Assembly: GCA_946699065.1 (NCBI GenBank) | Contig: CAMPDV010000198.1 | Span: forward strand, 62,001 to 126,000 | Reading direction: 5' to 3' | From: Loxodes magnus | Taxonomy: Eukaryota; Ciliophora; Karyorelictea; Loxodida; Loxodidae | DNA: 64,000 nucleotides | Part shown: in pieces, positions 57,340 through 64,000 of the stretch | How positions within the stretch are numbered: the stretch's first letter is position 1 | Layout: the number at the start of each line of letters is the position of its first letter | Program-made: the position numbers and the translations under genes | Notes under the pieces: generated by a model | What the model was told of the DNA's origin: nothing | What the model saw: the letters and a program-made list of their open reading frames with translations, nothing else | Database searches by the model: none

Positions 57340-60300
57340 CGTCTAATCTGCACTTCCCGATACGATGAACTCTGAATCACTGGATATAGCCACAGATAAT
57401 ACAGAACTAGTTTGACCACTCATGGTCTTACAGGTACCTGTCTTGACGTCCCATAGTCTCACCGTCTAATCATAACTTCCCGATACGATGAACTCTGAAT
57501 CACTGGATATAGCCACAGATAATACAGAACTAGTTTGACCCCTCATGGTTTTACAGGTACCTGTCTTGACGTCCCATAGTCTCACCGTCTAATCTGCACT
57601 TCCCGATACGATGAACTCTGAATCACTGGATATAGCCACAGATCATACAACATTAGTGTGACCACTCATGGTCTTACAGGTACCTGTCTTGACGTCCCAT
57701 AGTCTCACCGTCTAATCTGCACTTCCCGATACGATGAACTCTGAATCACTGGATATAGCCACAGATAATACAGAACTAGTTTGACCACTCATGGTCTTAC
57801 AGGTACCTGTCTTGACGTCCCATAGTCTCACAGTCTTATCTCAACTTCCCGATACGATGAACTCTGAATCACTGGATATAGCCACAGATAATACAGAACT
57901 AGTTTGACCACTCATGGTCTTACAGGTACCTGTCTTGACGTCCCATAGTCTCACCGTCTAATCATAACTTCCCGATACGATGAACTCTGAATCACTGGAT
58001 ATAGCCACAGATCATACAGAACTAGTTTGACCACTCATGGTCTTACAGGTACCTGTCTTGACGTCCCATAGTCTCACCGTCTAATCATAACTTCCCGATA
58101 CGATGAACTCTGAATCACTGGATATAGCCACAGATCATACATAACTAGTGTGACCACTCATGGTCTTACAGGTACCTGTCTTGACGTCCCATAGTCTCAC
58201 CGTCTAATCATAACTTCCCGATACGATGAACTCTGAATCACTGGATATAGCCACAGATAATACATAACTAGTGTGACCACTCATGGTCTTACAGGTACCT
58301 GTCTTGACGTCCCATAGTCTCACCGTCTAATCTGCACTTCCCGATACGATGAACTCTGAATCACTGGATATAGCCACAGATCATACATAACTAGTGTGAC
58401 CACTCATGGTCTTACAGGTACCTGTCTTGACGTCCCATAGTCTCACCGTCTAATCATAACTTCCCGATACGATGAACTCTGAATCACTGGATATAGACAC
58501 AGATGATACAGAATCTGTGTGACCACTCATGGTCTTACAGGTACCTGTCTTGACGTCCCATAGTCTCACCGTCTAATCATAACTTCCCGATACGATGAAC
58601 TCTGAATCACTGGATATAGACACAGATGATACAGAATCTGTGTGACCACTCATGGTCTTACAGGTACCTGTCTTGACGTCCCATAGTCTCACCGTCTAAT
58701 CATAACTTCCCGATACGATGAACTCTGAATCACTGGATATAGCCACATCAGATATATAATCTGTGTGACCACTCATGGTTTTACAGGTAACTGTCTTGAC
58801 GTCCCATAGTCTCACCGTATTATCTCAACTTCCCGATACGATGAACTCTGAATCACTGGATATAGCCACAGATCATACATAACTAGTGTGACCACTCATG
58901 GTCTTACAGGTACCTGTCTTGACGTCCCATAGTCTCACCGTCTAATCATAACTTCCCGATACGATGAACTCTGAATCACTGGATATAGCCACAGATCATA
59001 CATAACTAGTGTGACCACTCATGGTCTTACAGGTACCTGTCTTGACGTCCCATAGTCTCACCGTCTAATCATAACTTCCCGATACGATGAACTCTGAATC
59101 ACTGGATATAGCCACAGATAATACAGAACTAGTTTGACCACTCATGGTCTTACAGGTACCTGTCTTGACGTCCCATAGTCTCACCGTCTAATCATAACTT
59201 CCCGATATGATGAACTCTGAATCACTGGATATAGCCACAGATCATACATAACTAGTGTGACCACTCATGGTCTTACAGGTACCTGTCTTGACGTCCCATA
59301 GTCTCACCGTCTAATCATAACTTCCCGATACGATGAACTCTGAATCACTGGATATAGCCACAGATCATACAGAACTAGTGTGACCACTCATGGTCTTACA
59401 GGTACCTGTCTTGACGTCCCATAGTCCCACCGTCTAATCATAACTTCCCGATACGATGAACTCTGAATCACTGGATATAGCCACAGATAATACAACATTA
59501 GTGTGACCACTCATGGTCTTACAGGTACCTGTCTTGACGTCCCATAGTCTCACCGTCTAATCTGCACTTCCCGATACGATGAACTCTGAATCACTGGATA
59601 TAGCCACAGATAATACAGAACTAGTTTGACCACTCATGGTCTTACAGGTACCTGTCTTGACGTCCCATAGTCTCACCGTCTAATCTGCACTTCCCGATAC
59701 GATGAACTCTGAATCACTGGATATAGCCACAGATCATACATAACTAGTGTGACCACTCATGGTCTTACAGGTACCTGTCTTGACGTCCCATAGTCTCACC
59801 GTCTAATCATAACTTCCCGATACGATGAACTCTGAATCACTGGATATAGCCACAGATAATACAACATATGTGTGACCACTCATGGTCTTACAGGTACCTG
59901 TCTTGACGTCCCATAGTCTCACCGTCTAATCATAACTTCCCGATACGATGAACTCTGAATCACTGGATATAGCCACAGATAATACATAACTAGTGTGACC
60001 ACTCATGGTCTTACAGGTACCTGTCTTGACGTCCCATAGTCTCACCGTCTAATCATAACTTCCCGATACGATGAACTCTGAATCACTGGATATAGCCACA
60101 GATAATACAGAACTAGTGTGACCACTCATGGTTTTACAGGTACCTGTCTTGACGTCCCATAGTCTCACCGTCTAATCTGCACTTCCCGATACGATGAACT
60201 CTGAATCACTGGATATAGCCACAGATAATACAGAACTAGTTTGACCACTCATGGTCTTACAGGTACCTGTCTTGACGTCCCATAGTCTCACCGTCTAATC

Positions 60301-60926
60301 ATAACTTCCCGATACGATGAACTCTGAATCACTGGATATAGCCACAGATAATACATAACTAGTGTGACCACTCATGGTCTTACAGGTACCTGTCTTGACG
60401 TCCCATAGTCTCACCGTATTATCTCAACTTCCCGATACGATGAACTCTGAATCACTGGATATAGCCACAGATCATACAGAATCTGTGTGACCACTCATGG
60501 TCTTACAGGTACCTGTCTTGACGTCCCATAGTCTCACCGTCTAATCATAGCTTCCCGATACGATGAACTCTGAATCACTGGATATAGCCACAGATCATAC
60601 ATAACTAGTGTGACCACTCATGGTCTTACAGGTACCTGTCTTGACGTCCCATAGTCTCACCGTCTAATCATAACTTCCCGATACGATGAACTCTGAATCA
60701 CTGGATATAGCCACAGATCATACATAACTAGTGTGACCACTCATGGTCTTACAGGTACCTGTCTTGACGTCCCATAGTCTCACCGTCTAATCATAACTTC
60801 CCGATACGATGAACTCTGAATCACTGGATATAGCCACATCAGATACATAACTAGTGTGACCACTCATGGTCTTACAGGTACCTGTCTTGACGTCCCATAG
60901 TCTCACCGTCTAATCATAACTTCCCG

Positions 60927-61016
60927 ATACGATGAACTCTGAATCACTGGATATAGCAAAAGATAATACATATGTCTTGACGTCCCATAGTCTCACCGTC
61001 TAATCATAACTTCCCG
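60927..61016 (-). repeat. 90-bp WD40 unit, second copy
   Basis: It has the same 33-bp loss and the same local substitutions as the copy 4,641 bp earlier, so it was carried by the 38-unit duplication and is not an independent deletion. Confidence 0.85.
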
Positions 61017-61499
61017 ATACGATGAACTCTGAATCACTGGATATATACACAGAATATACATAACTAGTGTGACCACTCATAGTCTTACAGGTACCTGTCT
61101 TGACGTCCCATAGTCTCACCGTCTAATCATAACTTCCCGATACGATGAACTCTGAATCACTGGATATAGCCACAGATAATACAGAACTAGTGTGTCCACT
61201 CATGGTCTTACAGGTACCTGTCTTGACGTCCCATAGTCTCACCGTCTAATCATAACTTCCCGATACGATGAACTCTGAATCACTGGATATAGCCACAGAT
61301 AATACAGAACTAGTGTGTCCACTCATGGTCTTACAGGTACCTGTCTTGACGTCCCATAGTCTCACCGTCTAATCTGCACTTCCCGATACGATGAACTCTG
61401 AATCACTGGATATAGCCACAGATCATACATAACTAGTGTGACCACTCATGGTCTTACAGGTACCTGTCTTGACGTCCCATAGTCTCACCGTCTAATCAT

Positions 61500-64000
61500 A
61501 ACTTCCCGATACGATGAACTCTGAATCACTGGATATAGCCACAGATAATACAGAACTAGTTTGACCACTCATGGTCTTACAGGTACCTGTCTTGACGTCC
61601 CATAGTCTCACCGTCTAATCATAACTTCCCGATACGATGAACTCTGAATCACTGGATATAGCCACAGATAATACAACATATGTGTGACCACTCATGGTCT
61701 TACAGGTACCTGTCTTGACGTCCCATAGTCTCACCGTCTAATCATAACTTCCCGATACGATGAACTCTGAATCACTGGATATAGCCACAGATAATACATA
61801 ACTAGTGTGACCACTCATGGTCTTACAGGTACCTGTCTTGACGTCCCATAGTCTCACCGTCTAATCATAACTTCCCGATACGATGAACTCTGAATCACTG
61901 GATATAGCCACAGATAATACAGAACTAGTGTGACCACTCATGGTTTTACAGGTACCTGTCTTGACGTCCCATAGTCTCACCGTCTAATCTGCACTTCCCG
62001 ATACGATGAACTCTGAATCACTGGATATAGCCACAGATCATACAGAATCTGTGTGACCACTCATGGTCTTACAGGTACCTGTCTTGACGTCCCATAGTCT
62101 CACCGTCTAATCATAGCTTCCCGATACGATGAACTCTGAATCACTGGATATAGCCACAGATCATACATAACTAGTGTGACCACTCATGGTCTTACAGGTA
62201 CCTGTCTTGACGTCCCATAGTCTCACCGTCTAATCATAACTTCCCGATACGATGAACTCTGAATCACTGGATATAGCCACAGATCATACATAACTAGTGT
62301 GACCACTCATGGTCTTACAGGTACCTGTCTTGACGTCCCATAGTCTCACCGTATATCATAACTTCCCGATACGATGAACTCTGAATCACTGGATATAGCC
62401 ACAGATGATACATAACTAGTTTGACCACTCATGGTCTTACAGGTACCTGTCTTGACGTCCCATAGTCTCACCGTCTAATCATAACTTCCCGATACGATGA
62501 ACTCTGAATCACTGGATATAGCCACAGATAATACAGAACTAGTGTGACCACTCATGGTCTTACAGGTACCTGTCTTGACGTCCCATAGTCTCACCGTCTA
62601 ATCTGCACTTCCCGATACGATGAACTCTGAATCACTGGATATAGCCACAGATCATACAGAATCTGTGTGACCACTCATGGTCTTACAGGTACCTGTCTTG
62701 ACGTCCCATAGTCTCACCGTCTAATCATAGCTTCCCGATACGATGAACTCTGAATCACTGGATATAGCCACAGATCATACATAACTAGTGTGACCACTCA
62801 TGGTCTTACAGGTACCTGTCTTGACGTCCCATAGTCTCACCGTCTAATCATAGCTTCCCGATACGATGAACTCTGAATCACTGGATATAGCCACAGATCA
62901 TACATAACTAGTGTGACCACTCATGGTCTTACAGGTACCTGTCTTGACGTCCCATAGTCTCACCGTCTAATCATAACTTCCCGATACGATGAACTCTGAA
63001 TCACTGGATATAGCCACAGATCATACATAACTAGTGTGACCACTCATGGTCTTACAGGTACCTGTCTTGACGTCCCATAGTCTCACCGTCTAATCATAAC
63101 TTCCCGATACGATGAACTCTGAATCACTGGATATAGCCACATCAGATACATAACTAGTGTGACCACTCATGGTCTTACAGGTACCTGTCTTGACGTCCCA
63201 TAGTCTCACCGTCTAATCATAACTTCCCGATACGATGAACTCTGAATCACTGGATATAGCAAAAGATAATACATATGTCTTGACGTCCCATAGTCTCACC
63301 GTCTAATCATAACTTCCCGATACGATGAACTCTGAATCACTGGATATATACACAGAATATACATAACTAGTATGACCACTCATAGTCTTACAGGTACCTG
63401 TCTTGACGTCCCATAGTCTCACCGTCTAATCATAACTTCCCGATACGATGAACTCTGAATCACTGGATATAGCCACAGATAATACAGAACTAGTGTGTCC
63501 ACTCATGGTCTTACAGGTACCTGTCTTGACGTCCCATAGTCTCACCGTCTAATCATAACTTCCCGATACGATGAACTCTGAATCACTGGATATAGCCACA
63601 TCAGATACATAACTAGTGTGACCACTCATGGTCTTACAGGTACCTGTCTTGACGTCCCATAGTCTCACCGTCTAATCATAACTTCCCGATACGATGAACT
63701 CTGAATCACTGGATATATACACAGAATATACAACATTAGTGTGACCACTCATGGTCTTACAGGTACCTGTCTTGACGTCCCATAGTCTCACCGTCTAATC
63801 ATAACTTCCCGATACGATGAACTCTGAATCACTGGATATAGCCACAGATAATACAGAACTAGTTTGACCACTCATGGTCTTACAGGTACCTGTCTTGACG
63901 TCCCATAGTCTCACCGTCTAATCATAACTTCCCGATACGATGAACTCTGAATCACTGGATATATACACAGAATATACAACATTAGTGTGACCACTCATGG
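61500..64000 (-). repeat. Mosaic of shorter copies at the right edge
   Basis: Units here repeat pieces of the preceding 38-unit block in altered order. The caacatatg unit and the next two recur 1,812 bp after 59,862. The gatcatacagaatctg plus tagcttcccg pair occurs near 62,040 and again near 62,650. The 90-bp unit recurs 2,303 bp after its second copy. Units with tatacacagaatatac (strand a reading VYSVYIS) cluster here at about 61,016, 63,319, 63,710 and 63,960. They are rare elsewhere, so this subtype may continue beyond the window. Confidence 0.7.
63230..63319 (-). repeat. 90-bp WD40 unit, third copy
   Basis: This is identical in form to the two earlier copies. It lies 2,303 bp after the second and is followed by the tatacacagaatatac unit as at 61,016, which suggests it derives from the second copy. 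Confidence 0.85.

Larger units (their letters stand above)
52226..61500 (-). repeat. 38-unit tandem duplication, 4,641 bp
   Basis: Copies run from about 52,226-56,867 and 56,867-61,500. Markers at exactly 4,641 bp include the open segment 52,456-52,698 / 57,097-57,339, catcagatatataatctg (about 54,105/58,746), caacatatgt (55,221/59,862), and the 90-bp unit (caaaagat at 56,316/60,957). The offset is 37 x 123 + 90. The unit after the 90-bp one differs between copies (61,016 carries tatacacagaatatac). Confidence 0.9.
1..64000 (-). repeat. WD40-encoding 123-bp tandem array (megasatellite scale)
   Basis: The entire window is one head-to-tail array. Landmark spacing gives 521 full units between position 1 and 63,934 (468 x 123 bp, 50 x 122 bp, 3 x 90 bp), then 66 bp of the next unit. 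On the minus strand each 123-bp unit is one 41-residue WD40 blade. Strand c and the following turn read [19 protein letters not shown]; strand a follows as S/D/N-Y/S/V-V-x-SVA; then [12 protein letters not shown] and x-D-x. The W, GH and D of the WD40 hydrogen-bond network are visible. WD40 propellers bind partners, usually proteins, and have no catalytic residues. About four in five units carry TAG at the codon after the conserved Asp, and many carry TGA two codons before the SVA/AVA motif. No promoter, initiator context, intron boundary or terminator is recognisable. Nearly every unit has a GGTACC site. No flanking sequence is present, so the true array is longer than 64 kb. Confidence 0.97.
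52001..64000 (-). repeat. Array zone 3: frame-coherent units with 90-bp variants
   Basis: From the unit start at 51,980 to the one at 62,246, every unit I followed is 123 bp or 90 bp, so the minus-strand frame is continuous for about 10.3 kb. The only interruptions are TAG and TGA at the usual three sites. A single 122-bp unit (gtatatcat type) lies at about 62,351. The zone is built mostly from a 38-unit tandem duplication, followed by a mosaic of shorter copies to the right edge. Confidence 0.8.

Noticed and set aside
1-64000. CRISPR array
   Set aside because: Units are 123 bp, nearly identical over their full length, with no repeat-spacer alternation and a clear WD40 translation.
1-64000. 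Initiator Met at the first residue of the open segments (MRLWD...)
   Set aside because: That codon is GTG, the Val of TVRLW. It is not an ATG, and no start context is seen, so these are stop-to-stop fragments, not genes.
1-64000. TGACGTCC in each unit as a regulatory (CRE-like) site
   Set aside because: It is only a partial match and is fully explained by the codons for Trp-Asp-Val-Lys.
1-64000. Introns that would remove the stops
   Set aside because: Stops lie in single codons inside otherwise conserved blade sequence, with no consistent splice-like boundaries around them and no room for an intron without deleting core blade residues.
1-64000. Transposon or retroelement content
   Set aside because: No terminal repeats, polymerase, integrase or transposase coding was seen. 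The head-to-tail phase is unbroken across the window.

Overview
The whole window lies inside one tandem array. It starts and ends within the repeat, and I found no unique sequence, RNA gene, transposon or other gene. The unit is 123 bp. On the minus strand it encodes one 41-residue WD40 repeat, that is, one blade of a beta-propeller. From the phase of a fixed landmark (the gatacgatgaactctg box) I count 521 complete units between positions 1 and 63,934: 468 of 123 bp, 50 of 122 bp and 3 of 90 bp. These lengths sum exactly. A partial unit of 66 bp follows. Consensus GC is about 44%.

Translated on the minus strand, a unit reads [19 protein letters not shown], then S/D/N-Y/S/V-V-x-SVA, then [12 protein letters not shown]-x-D-x. 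The W, GH and D landmarks of WD40 blades are all present. Most units carry in-frame TAG or TGA under the standard code, and the 50 short units shift the frame. Read conventionally, this is a huge non-coding, WD40-derived satellite, or a decayed reservoir of WD40 blades. The in-frame stops are not scattered: all those I found fall at three of the 41 codons. These are the same codons that vary most in amino acid, and by WD40 structural knowledge they lie on the propeller's upper, partner-binding face. I saw no in-frame TAA. This leaves open a second reading, in which UAG and UGA are sense codons in this organism. The frameshifted units, and the absence of CAG or TGG at those sites, argue against the simplest form of that idea.

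Layout. 1-20 kb: frame-slipping units are all of one type (one C lost from ttcccg), with duplicated blocks of 7, 5 and 21 units. 20.7-24.2 kb: a block enriched in Asn at the D+1 site, including about 870 bp in which TGA is the only stop. 24.4-52 kb: densest in a second type of 122-bp unit (one base lost at D+1), with blocks duplicated at offsets of about 4.17-4.54 kb and 2.70 kb. 52-64 kb: frame kept for about 10.3 kb, a 38-unit tandem duplication (4,641 bp), and three copies of a 90-bp unit that lost exactly 11 codons.

Organism: an array of this size and homogeneity suggests a eukaryote. Near-identical, surface-variable WD40 repeats are known from fungal NACHT-WD40 (HNWD) recognition genes, and highly similar WD40 repeats also occur in some other NLR-like proteins. 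I cannot name the lineage from the sequence.
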